DNA of 64,000 bases from Streptomyces koelreuteriae. GTDB lineage: Bacteria; Actinomycetota; Actinomycetes; Streptomycetales; Streptomycetaceae. Position 1 is the stretch's first letter. The number at the start of each line of letters is the position of its first letter. The notes beneath the pieces are model-generated. The model did no database searches. It was not told the DNA's origin and saw only the letters and a list, made by a program, of their open reading frames with translations. A program made the position numbers and the translations under genes. Positions 24,500 through 33,771 of this stretch are shown here, in pieces. The stretch is taken from positions 4,464,001 to 4,528,000 of the forward strand of contig NZ_CP075896.1 in NCBI RefSeq assembly GCF_018604545.1, in the 5' to 3' direction.

Positions 24500-25966
24500 T
24501 CAGGGAAGAGGCAGATCCTCTGGTGGAGGTACCGACGCCCCGGGGAGTCGTACCGTCGCCACCGTGCCTCCCCCTTCCGCGTGGGACAGCGTTACCTCGC
24601 CGCCCGCCTGTTGGACCGTGCGGGCCACGATCGACAGGCCCAGGCCTGATCCCGGCAGTGCTCGTGCGCTCGGGGAGCGCCAGAAGCGGTCGAAGACGTG
24701 GGGGAGTTCGTCGGCGGGGATGCCCGGGCCGTGGTCGCGGACCGACAGCACGCCGGCCACCAGCCGTACCTCGACCGTTCCGGCCTCCGGGCTGAACTTC
24801 ACGGCGTTGTCAAGGATGTTGACCACCGCCCGTTCCAGGGAGGAGGGTTCCGCTCGGACGAACCAGGGCTGGACGTCCGCCGTGATCGTCAGTTCACGGC
24901 CGCGTAGTCGCGCTCGCCGTAGCGCCGACTCGACCGTGTCGTGCCAGGCGACGATCTGGGTACGGCCCGAGTGCTGGCCCGTGTCCGGGCGGGAGAGTTC
25001 CTGGAGGTCGCCGATGAGTGCGGCCAGTTCCGTCATCTGGGCCTTCACTGAGGCGAGGAGTGCCTTGCGGTCTGCCTCGGGGATGGGGCGGCCCGTTTCC
25101 TCGCTGCGGGTGAGGAGTTCGATGTTGGTGCGGAGTGACGTGAGGGGGGTGCGTAGCTCGTGGCCCGCGTCCGCGATCAGCTGTTGTTGGAGTTCTCGGG
25201 AGCTGGCCAGGGCCGATGTCATCGAGTTGAAGGAGCGGGAGAGGCGGGCCACCTCGTCGTCGCTGTCTTCGTCCACCGGGATGCGGATGTCCAGGTCCTC
25301 CGTGCGGGCCACGTGCTCGACAGCCTCGGTGAGTTTGTCGACCGGGCGCAGGCCCGCCCTCGCGACCGTGAGGCCTGCCGCCCCCGCGCCGAACACCCCT
25401 ACGCCCGAGACCAGCAGCAGGATCAGCGCCAGTTCGTTGAGCGTGGACTCCGTTCCCTTGAGGGGGACCGCGATGACCAGCGCGTAGTCTGCGGCCACGC
25501 CCTGCTGGAACGGGCCGTTCTTGACGAACACGGCCGTGGTCATCACGCGTACCGAATTGCCCTCGCTGTCGGTGCCATTGCGCAGCTTGGCAACCTCTGG
25601 GTCGGGATTCTTGGCCACGTCCTCGTCGCCGCTCGTGATCTTCACCTGGGGCATGAGGCTGCTGAAGCGGCAGACCTTGCCGTCCGACCTGACCACCTGC
25701 GCGTAGGTCTGCGGGCGCGGCGCTCCCCCGAGCGTGTTGGAAGGGTTCTGGGGGCACGTCTTCGTCAGCGCGTCGAACTCGTCCGCCTGAATCGTGCGGA
25801 ACGACGACTTCAGGTCTTCGTCCACCTGGGCGTACAACTTCCCCTGCACGATGAACCAGCACGTCACCGACACCGCCGCCACCGCGAACGCCACCGCCGC
25901 CGCCACCAGCAGCGCCAGTCGGGACCGGATCGGCAGGGAGCGGAAGCGGCGTACGACCTTGTTCAC
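24500..25966 (-). CDS. Sensor histidine kinase (HAMP, HisKA, HATPase)
   Basis: A 488-residue membrane sensor: transmembrane helix about 17-39, an extracytoplasmic domain of about 135 residues with two Cys (C71, C99), a second transmembrane helix about 178-200, HAMP (201-254), HisKA with H269 in [14 protein letters not shown], and HATPase with [21 protein letters not shown] and GSGLGLSIV. It resembles MprB/CseC-type kinases. It is encoded after its response regulator with a 4-bp overlap. The next gene group in the same direction is an HtrA-type protease, as with MprAB in mycobacteria, suggesting envelope-protein stress as the signal (inference). Confidence 0.93.
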   Translation of the reverse strand: MNKVVRRFRSLPIRSRLALLVAAAVAFAVAAVSVTCWFIVQGKLYAQVDEDLKSSFRTIQADEFDALTKTCPQNPSNTLGGAPRPQTYAQVVRSDGKVCRFSSLMPQVKITSGDEDVAKNPDPEVAKLRNGTDSEGNSVRVMTTAVFVKNGPFQQGVAADYALVIAVPLKGTESTLNELALILLLVSGVGVFGAGAAGLTVARAGLRPVDKLTEAVEHVARTEDLDIRIPVDEDSDDEVARLSRSFNSMTSALASSRELQQQLIADAGHELRTPLTSLRTNIELLTRSEETGRPIPEADRKALLASVKAQMTELAALIGDLQELSRPDTGQHSGRTQIVAWHDTVESALRRARLRGRELTITADVQPWFVRAEPSSLERAVVNILDNAVKFSPEAGTVEVRLVAGVLSVRDHGPGIPADELPHVFDRFWRSPSARALPGSGLGLSIVARTVQQAGGEVTLSHAEGGGTVATVRLPGASVPPPEDLPLP

Positions 25967-26700
25967 TCCGCGCCGCCCGGCCGCAGTACGTATCCGACGC
26001 CGCGCACCGTGTGGACGAGGCGGGGTTCGCCGCCCGCCTCGGTCTTGCGGCGCAGGTACATGACGTAGACGTCGAGGGAGTTCGACGACGGCTCGAAGTC
26101 GAAGCCCCAGACGGCCTTGAGGATCTGCTCCCGCGTGAGGACCTGGCGCGGGTGGGCCATGAACATCTCCAGGAGCGTGAACTCCGTGCGGGTCAGCTCC
26201 ACCTGGCGGCCGGCCCGGGTGACCTCGCGCGTGGCGAGGTCCATGCGCAGGTCGGCGAAGGTCAGGGCGTCCTCGTCGGCCGGGTCGCCCGCGCCCACGG
26301 CCGCCGCGTAGGAACTGCGGCGCAGCAGGGCGCGGATGCGGGCGAAGAGTTCGTCCAGTTCGAAGGGCTTGACCAGGTAGTCGTCGGCGCCCGCGTCGAG
26401 GCCCGTGACCCGGTCGCCGACGGTGTCGCGGGCCGTGAGCATCAGGATGGGCGTCGTGTCGCCGGTGGCGCGGATGCGGCGCGCGGCGGTCAGGCCGTCC
26501 ATGCGGGGCATCTGGATGTCGAGGACGACCAGGTCGGGCCGGTACGCCTCGGCCTTCACCAGCGCGTCCGCGCCGTCGACGGCGACCTCGGTCCCGTACC
26601 CCTCGAAGGCGAGACTGCGCTGAAGTGCTTCGCGTACCGCCGGCTCGTCGTCGACGATCAGGATGCGCTGGGGGTCACGGTCGCCGTCTGCGGGGCTCAT
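25963..26700 (-). CDS. Response regulator, OmpR family (MprA-like)
   Basis: A 245-residue regulator with receiver domain (VDDEP at 16-20, phosphoacceptor D61 in [12 protein letters not shown], Lys in LVKPFE) and an OmpR winged-helix DNA-binding domain (about 145-240, ending [14 protein letters not shown]). Coupled to the kinase by ATGA. ATG 26700 is followed by an acidic leader ([10 protein letters not shown]). Likely targets include the protease gene just upstream; no operator was identified. Confidence 0.94.
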   Translation of the reverse strand: MSPADGDRDPQRILIVDDEPAVREALQRSLAFEGYGTEVAVDGADALVKAEAYRPDLVVLDIQMPRMDGLTAARRIRATGDTTPILMLTARDTVGDRVTGLDAGADDYLVKPFELDELFARIRALLRRSSYAAAVGAGDPADEDALTFADLRMDLATREVTRAGRQVELTRTEFTLLEMFMAHPRQVLTREQILKAVWGFDFEPSSNSLDVYVMYLRRKTEAGGEPRLVHTVRGVGYVLRPGGAE

Positions 26701-26774
26701 GGGCTCGGGGTCCTCGGGTGTGAAGGGCGGGCGGGGGCTGTCTGACGCTCTCAGACTCGCACGAGCACCGGGCG

Positions 26775-26954
26775 TCAGGCCCGTGCGGTGCGGCGTCGGG
26801 CGGCTGCCCGTCCCGCCCGACGGGCCGCCTTGGCCGCCACCTCGGGCGCACGCGCCGCCGCAGTCGGCGCGTGCAGTGCGTACGCCACCGCCAGGGCCAG
26901 CCCGACCCCGGCCGGATCGCCGCCGGACTCCGTGTGCGCGATCTGCTGGATCAT
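26775..26954 (-). CDS. Small Ala/Arg-rich ORF downstream of the HtrA-type protease
   Basis: A 59-residue frame: [20 protein letters not shown], then Ala-rich helix and an Arg-rich tail ending AARRRTARA. It has a good ribosome site (CCGAGGAGT, 6 nt before ATG 26954) and starts 19 bp after the protease stop, so it would be the second gene of that operon. It is short enough to be missed by automatic callers. A basic Ala-rich tail could bind nucleic acid or the membrane surface; nothing else can be said. Codon third positions are GC-rich as in real genes. Confidence 0.6.
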   Translation of the reverse strand: MIQQIAHTESGGDPAGVGLALAVAYALHAPTAAARAPEVAAKAARRAGRAAARRRTARA

Positions 26955-26973
26955 CGCCGTACTCCTCGGGAAC

Positions 26974-27987
26974 TTATTCGGTGGAACCGGCCCGCAGCGT
27001 GGCGAGGTCGGCCTTGACGGTGTTGATCGGTATCGCGAAGCCCAGGCCGACGCTGCCCGCGGCCGCGGAGGAGGACGCGCCCGCCGCCGAGTACATCGCG
27101 GAGTTGATCCCGATGATGTTGCCGTTCATGTCGATCAGCGCGCCGCCGGAGTTGCCCGGGTTGAGGGACGCGTCGGTCTGGAGCGCCTTGTACGTGGTGG
27201 TGTCCGAGCCGGTGTCGCCGTTGAACTCCCGGCCGCCGAACTCGAACGGCCACTCGCCGCCCTGCTGGCCCTGGCCCTGGCCCTGTTCCTGGCCCTGGCT
27301 CTCGTCGGTGGAGACGGTGACGTCCCGGTCGAGGGCGGAGATGATGCCGCTGGTGACGGTGCCGGTCAGGCCTTCGGGGGAGCCGATCGCGACGACCTGG
27401 TCGCCGACGCCCACCCCGGTCGAGTCGCCGAGTGTCGCGGCCTTCAGGCCGGAGGCGTTCTCCAGCTTGATCAGGGCCAGGTCCTTCTTGCTGTCGGTGC
27501 CGACGACCTTGGCGGTGTAGGACTTGCCGTCGTTGGTCGTCACCTTGATCTGCGAGGCGCCGGCGACGACGTGGTTGTTGGTGATGATCTCGCCGTCACT
27601 GGTGATGATCACGCCGGAGCCGGTGGAGGAACCGGCGTTGGAGTCGGCGCTGATCTCGACGATGCTCGGGCTGACCGCCTTGGCGACCCCGGAGACCGTG
27701 CCCTTCTGGCTGGACGGGACCACGTTGGTGCTGGTGGAGCTGGAGGTGACGGTGTCGTTGCCGGTCAGCTCCTGGATGCCGTAGGCGGTGCCGCCGCCTA
27801 TCGCCGCGGCGACGATCGCCACGGCGGCGAGCAGGGCGACCGGGCCACGGCGGCGCTTCTTCGGAGCGTGCGGAGCGGGAGCCGGGGCGTGCGCCGGCGG
27901 GGGCGGCCACTCGGGGTTCACCGGGGCCTGCTGCTGACCCTCGTAAGGGTTCTGGTACTCGCCACTGCGGTGGAAGCTCTCGGTCAT
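26974..27987 (-). CDS. Membrane-anchored trypsin-like serine protease (HtrA type, no PDZ)
   Basis: A 337-residue protease: Pro/Gln-rich cytoplasmic N-terminus, one transmembrane segment (about 50-70), then an S1C domain outside the membrane. Catalytic triad H139 (TNNHVV), D169 (KKDLALI) and S280 (NPGNSGGAL). A Gln/Gly low-complexity insert (about 228-243) sits in a surface loop before the Ser. The protein ends soon after the protease domain, so the PDZ domain usual in HtrA/DegP is missing. It precedes the two-component genes and may be their target (inference). Degrades or trims misfolded envelope proteins by family knowledge. Confidence 0.9.
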   Translation of the reverse strand: MTESFHRSGEYQNPYEGQQQAPVNPEWPPPPAHAPAPAPHAPKKRRRGPVALLAAVAIVAAAIGGGTAYGIQELTGNDTVTSSSTSTNVVPSSQKGTVSGVAKAVSPSIVEISADSNAGSSTGSGVIITSDGEIITNNHVVAGASQIKVTTNDGKSYTAKVVGTDSKKDLALIKLENASGLKAATLGDSTGVGVGDQVVAIGSPEGLTGTVTSGIISALDRDVTVSTDESQGQEQGQGQGQQGGEWPFEFGGREFNGDTGSDTTTYKALQTDASLNPGNSGGALIDMNGNIIGINSAMYSAAGASSSAAAGSVGLGFAIPINTVKADLATLRAGSTE

Positions 27988-28097
27988 GGAACTGAGCTTG
28001 TCGCCCGACCATGAGAGCTACCTGAGTGCTCCCTGAGAAGCCCGACAGAACCTCGTATGCCCGATATAAAGACGCCCTGCCGCAGAGCCGCCGGAGG

Positions 28098-29120
28098 CTA
28101 CGCGCAGCCGCAGGACTGCCGCGTCACCAGCCTCGACGGGAACACCTTCAGCCGCTCCCGCCGGGCCCCCGCGACCCGCAGGCCGTCGTCGAGGACGAGG
28201 TCCACCGCCGCGCGGGCCATCGCCGAGCGGTCGGAGGCGATCGTCGTCAGGGGCGGGTCGGCGAGCGCCGCTTCCTTGATGTCGTCGAAGCCGGCCACGG
28301 CCAGCTCGCCCGGGACGTCGATCCGCAGCTCGCGCGCAGCCCGCAGCAGGCCGAGGGCCTGGTCGTCGGTGGAGCAGAAGATCGCGGGCGGACGCTCGGG
28401 GCCGGAGAGGATCTTCAGGGCGGCCTGGTAGGCGTCGTAGCGGTTGTAGAGGGCCTCGAAGAGGCGGCCCTCCGTGGAGATGCCGGCCTCGTCCATCGCG
28501 CGCCGCCAGCCCTCGACGTGGTCGGAGACCGGGTCGCCGACCGCGGGGGTCTCCGCGATGCCGCCCATACAGGCCACGTACTCGTAGCCGTGCTCCAGGA
28601 GGTGGCGTACGGCGAGCTGGGCGCCGCCCAGGTCGTCCGTGACGACGGCGACGTCGTCTATGGCCTCGGGCCGCTCGTGCAGCAGGACGACCCGGGCGTC
28701 CCAGGCCTCGATCTCGGCCGCGGCCAGGTCGTTGAGCGCGTGGCTGACGAGGATGAGCCCCGAGACGCGCATGCCGAGGAAGGCGCGCAGGTAGTGGACC
28801 TCGCGCTCGCCGATGTAGTCGGAGTTCCCGACGAGCACCATCTTTCCGCGCTCGGACGCGGCCTGTTCCACCGCGTGCGCCATCTCCCCGAAGAAGGGCT
28901 GGCGCGCGTCCGGCACGATCAGGCCTATGAGATCCGTACGCCGGGACGCCATGGCCTGGGCCACGCGGTCGGGCCGGTACCCCAGTTCCTTGATCGCGGC
29001 GAGTACACGCTCGCGCGTGGCCGGGGCGACCGGCCGGGGTCCGTTGTTGATGACATAGCTGACCACGGCAGTGGAAGTCCCTGCCAGCCGCGCCACATCA
29101 TCCCGAGTCACCTTGGCCAC
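28098..29120 (-). CDS. LacI-family transcriptional regulator
   Basis: A 340-residue regulator with an N-terminal LacI helix-turn-helix ([20 protein letters not shown], hinge [20 protein letters not shown]) and a periplasmic-binding-protein-like effector domain ([20 protein letters not shown]). GTG 29120 start. It stands alone, without sugar-transport genes in the window, next to glnR; the same adjacency exists in S. coelicolor (memory). A palindrome at 29188-29201 lies upstream and may be its site. Confidence 0.92.
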   Translation of the reverse strand: MAKVTRDDVARLAGTSTAVVSYVINNGPRPVAPATRERVLAAIKELGYRPDRVAQAMASRRTDLIGLIVPDARQPFFGEMAHAVEQAASERGKMVLVGNSDYIGEREVHYLRAFLGMRVSGLILVSHALNDLAAAEIEAWDARVVLLHERPEAIDDVAVVTDDLGGAQLAVRHLLEHGYEYVACMGGIAETPAVGDPVSDHVEGWRRAMDEAGISTEGRLFEALYNRYDAYQAALKILSGPERPPAIFCSTDDQALGLLRAARELRIDVPGELAVAGFDDIKEAALADPPLTTIASDRSAMARAAVDLVLDDGLRVAGARRERLKVFPSRLVTRQSCGCA

Positions 29121-29187
29121 GCGCGGAGTCTACGCGGATATACCGGCTCTGGGCAGGGCGTAAAGGGGCTTCCGTGCGATATCCCGA

Positions 29188-29201
29188 CTACCGTTCGGTA
29201 G
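29188..29201. promoter_or_regulatory. 14-bp palindrome upstream of the LacI-type gene
   Basis: CTACCG-TT-CGGTAG is a perfect palindrome about 70 bp upstream of the LacI-family start and 56 bp after the glnR stop. Symmetric sites of this size are typical of LacI-family operators, though it lacks the central CG step common to them. Confidence 0.45.
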
Positions 29202-29256
29202 CTGTTCGCGGACCCTGCGGAAAGCGATGCCCAGGCGGGCACCGCAATACGCCTCT

Positions 29257-30036
29257 TTACGCCTTGGCGCGTGCCTCGGCGGCTTCCAGGGCGGCCGACT
29301 TGTCCGCACTGTCCTGCTTTGCTTTGGCCGCTTTCGCCTTTGCCTCCTCGGCGGCGCGCTCCACCTTCTCCGGCGTAACGAATCGATAACCGACGTTGCG
29401 GACGGTGCCGATCAGCGACTCGTGCTCCGGCCCGAGCTTGGCGCGCAGTCGTCGTACGTGGACGTCGACCGTGCGCGTACCGCCGAAGTAGTCGTAGCCC
29501 CACACCTCTTGCAGGAGCTGGGCGCGGGTGAAGACGCGGCCGGGGTGCTGGGCGAGGTACTTCAGGAGCTCGAACTCCTTGAAGGTGAGGTCGAGGACGC
29601 GGCCCTTGAGCTTGGCGGAGTAGGTCGCCTCGTCGACCGACAGGTCGCCGTTGCGGATCTCCATCGGGGAGTCGTCGCTGACGATCTGCTGGCGTCCCAT
29701 GGACAGCCGCAGCCGGGCCTCGACCTCCGCCGGTCCGGCGGTGTCGAGCAGGACGTCGTCGATGCCCCAGTCGGCGGTGACGGCGGCGAGACCGCCCTCG
29801 GTGACGACGAGGATCAGCGGGCAGCCCGGTCCGGTCGAGCGCAGCAGCTGGCACAGGCTGCGGACCTGCGGCAGATCGCGCCGGCCGTCGACGAGGATGA
29901 CATCGGCACCCGGGGTGTCGACGAGGGCGGGGCCCTCCGCGGGGGCCACTCGCACGTTGTGCAGAAGCAGGCCGAGGGCGGGGAGCACCTCCGTCGACGG
30001 CTGGAGGGCGTTGGTCAGGAGCAGCAGAGAACTCAT
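29257..30036 (-). CDS. glnR: GlnR, nitrogen-metabolism regulator (OmpR-type, orphan)
   Basis: A 259-residue protein with an atypical receiver domain: D50 (VILVDGR) is present but the usual acidic pair near the N-terminus is absent, as in GlnR, which works without a partner kinase. The DNA-binding winged helix covers about 135-225 ([51 protein letters not shown]). A Lys/Ala/Glu-rich tail follows. GlnR activates ammonium assimilation genes (glnA, amtB, glnK) elsewhere in the genome. ATG 30036 follows GAGGAGG. The match to streptomycete GlnR is by sequence recognition and gene order. Confidence 0.93.
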   Translation of the reverse strand: MSSLLLLTNALQPSTEVLPALGLLLHNVRVAPAEGPALVDTPGADVILVDGRRDLPQVRSLCQLLRSTGPGCPLILVVTEGGLAAVTADWGIDDVLLDTAGPAEVEARLRLSMGRQQIVSDDSPMEIRNGDLSVDEATYSAKLKGRVLDLTFKEFELLKYLAQHPGRVFTRAQLLQEVWGYDYFGGTRTVDVHVRRLRAKLGPEHESLIGTVRNVGYRFVTPEKVERAAEEAKAKAAKAKQDSADKSAALEAAEARAKA

Positions 30037-30209
30037 ACGTCTGGTTCCTCCTCGGTCCCTGCGAGGACGTTTGTTGGCAACAGCACCGCTCTGCGATCCC
30101 GAAGGCCCCGTACACCTGCGGTTTCCCGCTTCGTATACAACGCTTCCGAAAGCACAAAAGGACCCGGGGGCAACGCTGCCCGAGTCCTCTGCCCAGCAGA
30201 ATAGCCCAC

Positions 30210-31061
30210 ATGAGCTCTGGTCCGGCAGGTCATGTGGCGCGTTCCATCGTTCGTCCGAACTCCGAGACGGATGCCAGAACGCCTGTGCGGACTCCGCTGC
30301 GCACCTTTTTGCGCGCTGCCGACGGTGTGACGATCGACGCCGTATACGACCCGGGTACCGCTGTATACGACGCTTCCCGGACGCCTTCCGCTCATCCCGT
30401 GTTCGTCGTCGCCCATGGCTTCACCGGTGCCGTGGACCGGCCGCATGTGCGACGGGTGGCCGAGGCGTTCGCCCGGCACGGGGCCGTCGTCACCTTCTCC
30501 TTCCGGGGCCACGGGGCGTCCGGCGGGCGGTCCACGGTCGGGGACCGGGAGGTGCTCGACCTGGCGGTGGCCGTGGAGTGGGCCCGGGAGCTCGGGCACG
30601 CGCGCGTGGTGACGGTGGGGTTCTCCATGGGCGGGTCGGTGGTGCTGCGGCACGCGGCGCTGTACGAGGCGGGCACGGACGCGGTGGTGTCCGTGAGCGC
30701 GCCCGCGCGCTGGTACTACCGGGGGACGGCGCCGATGCGCCGGCTGCACTGGCTGGTGACGCGGCCCGAGGGCCGGGCGGTGAGCCGGTACGGATTCGGT
30801 ACGCGCATCCACCACCGGGACTGGGACCCGGTCCCCCTCTCCCCGGTGGAGGCGGCGGCGAGGATCGCGCCCACGCCCCTGCTGATCGTGCACGGCGACG
30901 CCGACGGCTACTTCCCCCTCGACCACCCCCGCATGCTGGCCGCGGCCGCGGGTGACCAGGGCGAACTGTGGGTGGAGCCCGGCATGGGGCATGCCGAGCA
31001 CGCCGTGAGCGAGGCGTTGCTGGGGCGTATCGGGGACTGGGCCGTCGGCCGGGCGGGCTAG
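30210..31061 (+). CDS. Alpha/beta hydrolase
   Basis: A 283-residue serine hydrolase: oxyanion region VAHGFTG, nucleophile elbow GFSMGG (Ser), Asp in [10 protein letters not shown] and His in PGMGHAEH. Belongs to the monoacylglycerol lipase/esterase-like group. It precedes moaD with a 37-bp gap and reads in the same direction; the pairing is conserved with S. coelicolor (memory), but no functional link is known. Substrate unknown. Confidence 0.88.
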   Translation: MSSGPAGHVARSIVRPNSETDARTPVRTPLRTFLRAADGVTIDAVYDPGTAVYDASRTPSAHPVFVVAHGFTGAVDRPHVRRVAEAFARHGAVVTFSFRGHGASGGRSTVGDREVLDLAVAVEWARELGHARVVTVGFSMGGSVVLRHAALYEAGTDAVVSVSAPARWYYRGTAPMRRLHWLVTRPEGRAVSRYGFGTRIHHRDWDPVPLSPVEAAARIAPTPLLIVHGDADGYFPLDHPRMLAAAAGDQGELWVEPGMGHAEHAVSEALLGRIGDWAVGRAG

Positions 31062-31098
31062 CCTGACGGAGTTCACCGACGAGCGATTGAGGAAGCAG

Positions 31099-31353
31099 AT
31101 GCCAAAGGTCACGGTGCGCTACTGGGCCGCCGCCAAGGCCGCGGCCGGGGTGGCCGAGGAGCCGTACGAGGCGGTCACGCTCGCCGAGGCGCTCGACGGG
31201 GTGCGCGAGCGACACCCCGGCGAACTCGAGCGTGTCCTGCTGCGATGCTCGTTCCTCGTCGACGGTGACCCCGTGGGCACCCGCGGACATGAGACGGTAC
31301 GGCTGGCCGACGGCGGCACGGTCGAGGTGCTCCCGCCGTTCGCAGGAGGATGA
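31099..31353 (+). CDS. moaD: MoaD/ThiS-family sulfur carrier protein
   Basis: An 84-residue ubiquitin-fold protein ending in Gly-Gly (PPFAGG), the site that is adenylated and thiocarboxylated to give sulfur to molybdopterin or another product. The N-terminus is MPKVTVRYWAAAKAAAG, typical of MoaD. ATG 31099 has TGAGGAAG 4-5 nt upstream; TTG 31087 is an unlikely alternative. Overlaps the following membrane-protein region by the AGGAGGATGACG junction. Other moa genes are not in this window, so its exact partner is open. Confidence 0.85.
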   Translation: MPKVTVRYWAAAKAAAGVAEEPYEAVTLAEALDGVRERHPGELERVLLRCSFLVDGDPVGTRGHETVRLADGGTVEVLPPFAGG

Positions 31354-31355
31354 CG

Positions 31356-32471
31356 ATGAGCAACCAGCCGCACGAGGGCTACGACCCCTACGGGCAGCCG
31401 CAGCAGCAGCCGCAGGCGTGGCCCGGCCAGCAGCAGCCGTACGACGATCCGTACGCCGCCCAGCAGTACCCCCAGCACCAGCAGTACCAGCAGCACCCCC
31501 AGCAGCCGCAGCACCCGCAGCACACCCAGTACACGCAGCAGTGGCAGGGGCAGACCTGGGAGACGCAGACGCACCAGCCGGTGACGGCGGCGGCGGAGGA
31601 GACGGCGTATCTGCCCCCGCAGGGGTACGCGGCGCCCGCCCCCGAGGCGGCGGCCCCTGAGGCTCCCGCTCCCGATTCCGGGTACGGCCCCGCCACCGTC
31701 GCTGGGAACACCCGCGTCACCGACGCGCAGCGGGCGCGGGCGGAGGGGCGGTCGCCGATCATCGAGCCGGGGATGCAGCCGGCCGCGCTGACGGCACTGC
31801 TCGGGCTGCTGCTGGCGGGTGCCGCGGCCATCGGCACGTACGCGCTCCTGGTGCCGCTCGTCGCCCTCCAGGCCGTCACCGCCGCCGGCTGGTTCCGGCT
31901 GAACGGCATGTGGCCGGCCCGGCAGGGCATCGCGCTGGGCTTCGCGGGCGCGCTGGCCGCGGACGCGGCGCTGCTGGTGTCGGGCCGCTCGCCGTCGGCG
32001 ATCCTCGGCACGCTCGGTGTCTGGGTGCTGCTCTCCCTCGTCCTGCAACTGCGCTCGCACGCCGACCCGGACGAGCGGATGTACGGCCTGATGGCGACGG
32101 TCGCGGCGGCGGCGCTGGCGATCGTCGCGGGCGGCTATCTCGCGGCCGACGCGGACGCGGTGACGGTGGGCGCGGTGGCGGTGGCCGTCGCGGTCCTGGC
32201 CCGGGCTCTCGTACCGCCGCCGCGCACGGTGGCGTCCGTGGTGGTGGCGCTGCTCGCGGCGGCCGGGGCGGGCAGCGCGGTCGGCACCCTGACGGACCTG
32301 GGCACGCACGGCGCCTTCCTCGGGGCGGGCGCGGGCGCCTGCGCCCTGATCGGCCACCGGGTCGCGAGCTACGACTACCCCTCCCGCTTCGTCCACTTCA
32401 CCGCGGGAGTCGCCCTGCCCCTGTCGGCCGCGGCCCCGGCGGTGTACGTCCTGGGGCGGGCCCTGGCCTGA
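31356..32471 (+). CDS. Membrane protein with Gln-rich cytoplasmic N-terminus
   Basis: A 371-residue protein. Residues 1-90 are a Gln/Pro/Tyr low-complexity region (repeated QQ, QHPQ and QYQQ units) and about 90-130 are charged. From about 138 to the end there are eight or so hydrophobic helices without charged pore residues. ATG 31356 lies 6 nt after AGGAGG; the ATG at 31350 is too close to it. No recognised family by eye; actinobacterial conserved membrane proteins of this form are common. Cotranscribed with moaD. Confidence 0.8.
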   Translation: MSNQPHEGYDPYGQPQQQPQAWPGQQQPYDDPYAAQQYPQHQQYQQHPQQPQHPQHTQYTQQWQGQTWETQTHQPVTAAAEETAYLPPQGYAAPAPEAAAPEAPAPDSGYGPATVAGNTRVTDAQRARAEGRSPIIEPGMQPAALTALLGLLLAGAAAIGTYALLVPLVALQAVTAAGWFRLNGMWPARQGIALGFAGALAADAALLVSGRSPSAILGTLGVWVLLSLVLQLRSHADPDERMYGLMATVAAAALAIVAGGYLAADADAVTVGAVAVAVAVLARALVPPPRTVASVVVALLAAAGAGSAVGTLTDLGTHGAFLGAGAGACALIGHRVASYDYPSRFVHFTAGVALPLSAAAPAVYVLGRALA

Positions 32472-32614
32472 CGCGCGGTTCCCTGAGCGCCTGTCACAGA
32501 TGATCGACAAATCCCGGGCGCTCACATCCCACGGAGTTACCCTCACGCTTGGGCGGCCACCCGGTCGTCAGGGACCGGACCGCCGTCCAACCGCCGAGGT
32601 GGGGGAAACACCGT

Positions 32615-33352
32615 ATGCGCGCACTGCGAATACTGCTGATCGTCGTCGTGATCCTGGGCGGGCTCTTCGTGATCGCCGACCGCGTCGCGGTGAACTTCGC
32701 CGAGGACGAGGCCGCCGACCGTCTGAAGACGACGGAGAACCTCTCGGCGAACCCCGATGTCTCCATCAAGGGCTTCCCGTTCCTCACCCAGGTCGCCGGC
32801 GGTTCCCTGGACGACATCGAGGTCGGCATCCAGGACTACGAGGCCGCCGCGGGCAACGGCGCCCAGAAGATCCGGATCGACGACCTCAAGGCCGACATGC
32901 AGGGCGTCGAGTTCTCCGGCGACTACAGCTCCGCCACGGCCACCAGCGCCACCGGCACCGCGACCATCGCCTACGACGAGCTGCTGAAGACGGCGAAGTC
33001 CGAACCGACCCAGGTCGCCCCGGGCGTCACCGCCAACGTCGTCGGCCTCTCCGACGGCGGCAACGGCAAGATCAAGGTCACCGTCGAGGCCACCGTCCTC
33101 GGCACCAAGCTGCCCGAGCCGGTCTCCGTGCTCAGCTCGGTGACGGTGGTCGACGGCGAGGTGCGGGTGAAGGCCGACGGCCTGCCCACGTTCGGCGGCG
33201 TCGACATCGCCGAGTCCCGCGTCCGGGCCATCACCGACTTCCAGCAGAAGATCGACGGCCTGCCCGGCGGCATCCAGCTGGACAAGGTCCAGGCGGCGCC
33301 GAACGGGGTGGAGATCACCGTGAAGGGTTCCAACGTCCGACTCGCCGGGTAG
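32615..33352 (+). CDS. DUF2993 protein (LmeA-like)
   Basis: A 245-residue protein with an N-terminal membrane anchor or signal (RALRILLIVVVILGGLFVIA) followed by DUF2993: GFPFLTQVAGGSLDDIEVGI, then IDDLKADMQGVEF and a C-terminal NGVEITVKGSNVRLAG. It is the short paralogue of the 411-residue protein at 15594. Probably an envelope lipid-binding protein by analogy with mycobacterial LmeA. ATG 32615 chosen over the frame opening at 32549, because the signal begins there. Confidence 0.85.
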   Translation: MRALRILLIVVVILGGLFVIADRVAVNFAEDEAADRLKTTENLSANPDVSIKGFPFLTQVAGGSLDDIEVGIQDYEAAAGNGAQKIRIDDLKADMQGVEFSGDYSSATATSATGTATIAYDELLKTAKSEPTQVAPGVTANVVGLSDGGNGKIKVTVEATVLGTKLPEPVSVLSSVTVVDGEVRVKADGLPTFGGVDIAESRVRAITDFQQKIDGLPGGIQLDKVQAAPNGVEITVKGSNVRLAG

Positions 33353-33520
33353 GCAAGGCGCGAGGCGGCGCCGACCAGGGCTGTCCGGTGGGCGAGACGG
33401 CGGAGTCCGCAGCGTAGATGTGATGGCGAATACAGGCGGCCGGAAACCGTGCGGGGACCGCACGGACAGGTCGCTGATCCCATATGGCGGATCTTTGCGT
33501 CTCAATATGCGACACACCGG

Positions 33521-33549
33521 TGACATGCGCACCCGACCGTCCCTACGAT
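33521..33549 (+). promoter_or_regulatory. Candidate promoter of the sulfurtransferase leader
   Basis: TGACAT (33521-33526) and TACGAT (33544-33549) are separated by 17 bp. The hexamer ends 7 nt before the ATG of the leader peptide, so the transcript would start at or next to that ATG. Confidence 0.65.
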
Positions 33550-33556
33550 CGACGGC

Positions 33557-33637
33557 ATGAAGCGACAGGCGGATCTCACGAAGCGGCGGGCAGTAGACCT
33601 GTGCCGCGTCGCCGCCATGCTCTGTCGCACCTTCTGA
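33557..33637 (+). CDS. Cys-containing leader peptide (putative attenuator)
   Basis: A 26-residue peptide, MKRQADLTKRRAVDL then CRVAAMLCRTF, with Cys at positions 16 and 23. Peptides of this kind (basic head, then CRV..xCR) precede sulfur-metabolism genes in Streptomyces and other actinobacteria and are thought to work as cysteine-responsive attenuators. It lies 134 bp upstream of the thiosulfate sulfurtransferase gene, is likely leaderless, and is followed after 5 bp by an 8-bp hairpin. Too short for automatic callers. The mechanism is inference from position and composition. Confidence 0.82.
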   Translation: MKRQADLTKRRAVDLCRVAAMLCRTF

Positions 33638-33642
33638 GCGAC

Positions 33643-33664
33643 CGCGTCGGCCTGTTCCGACGCG
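33643..33664 (+). promoter_or_regulatory. Hairpin after the leader peptide
   Basis: CGCGTCGG (33643-33650) and CCGACGCG (33657-33664) pair perfectly around a 6-nt loop, just past the leader stop. A second smaller hairpin (CGCCCT-CGTC-AGGGCG) follows near 33700-33720. Ribosome position on the leader could decide which structure forms. Confidence 0.6.
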
Positions 33665-33771
33665 CGCATCCCCGCCGCCCTGCAGCAAGGGCACCCGTGC
33701 GCCGCCCTCGTCAGGGCGCGCGCCCGCATACCTCGCACGCCCCGCCGTAACTGCCCCGGAGGAGAAAGAGC

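Noticed and set aside
23882-24649. Open reading frame through the palindromic element (and its antisense partner at 23719-24480)
   Set aside because: The frames cross both repeat arms and the kinase gene end, lack a plausible start signal and any protein motif; their length follows from high GC content.
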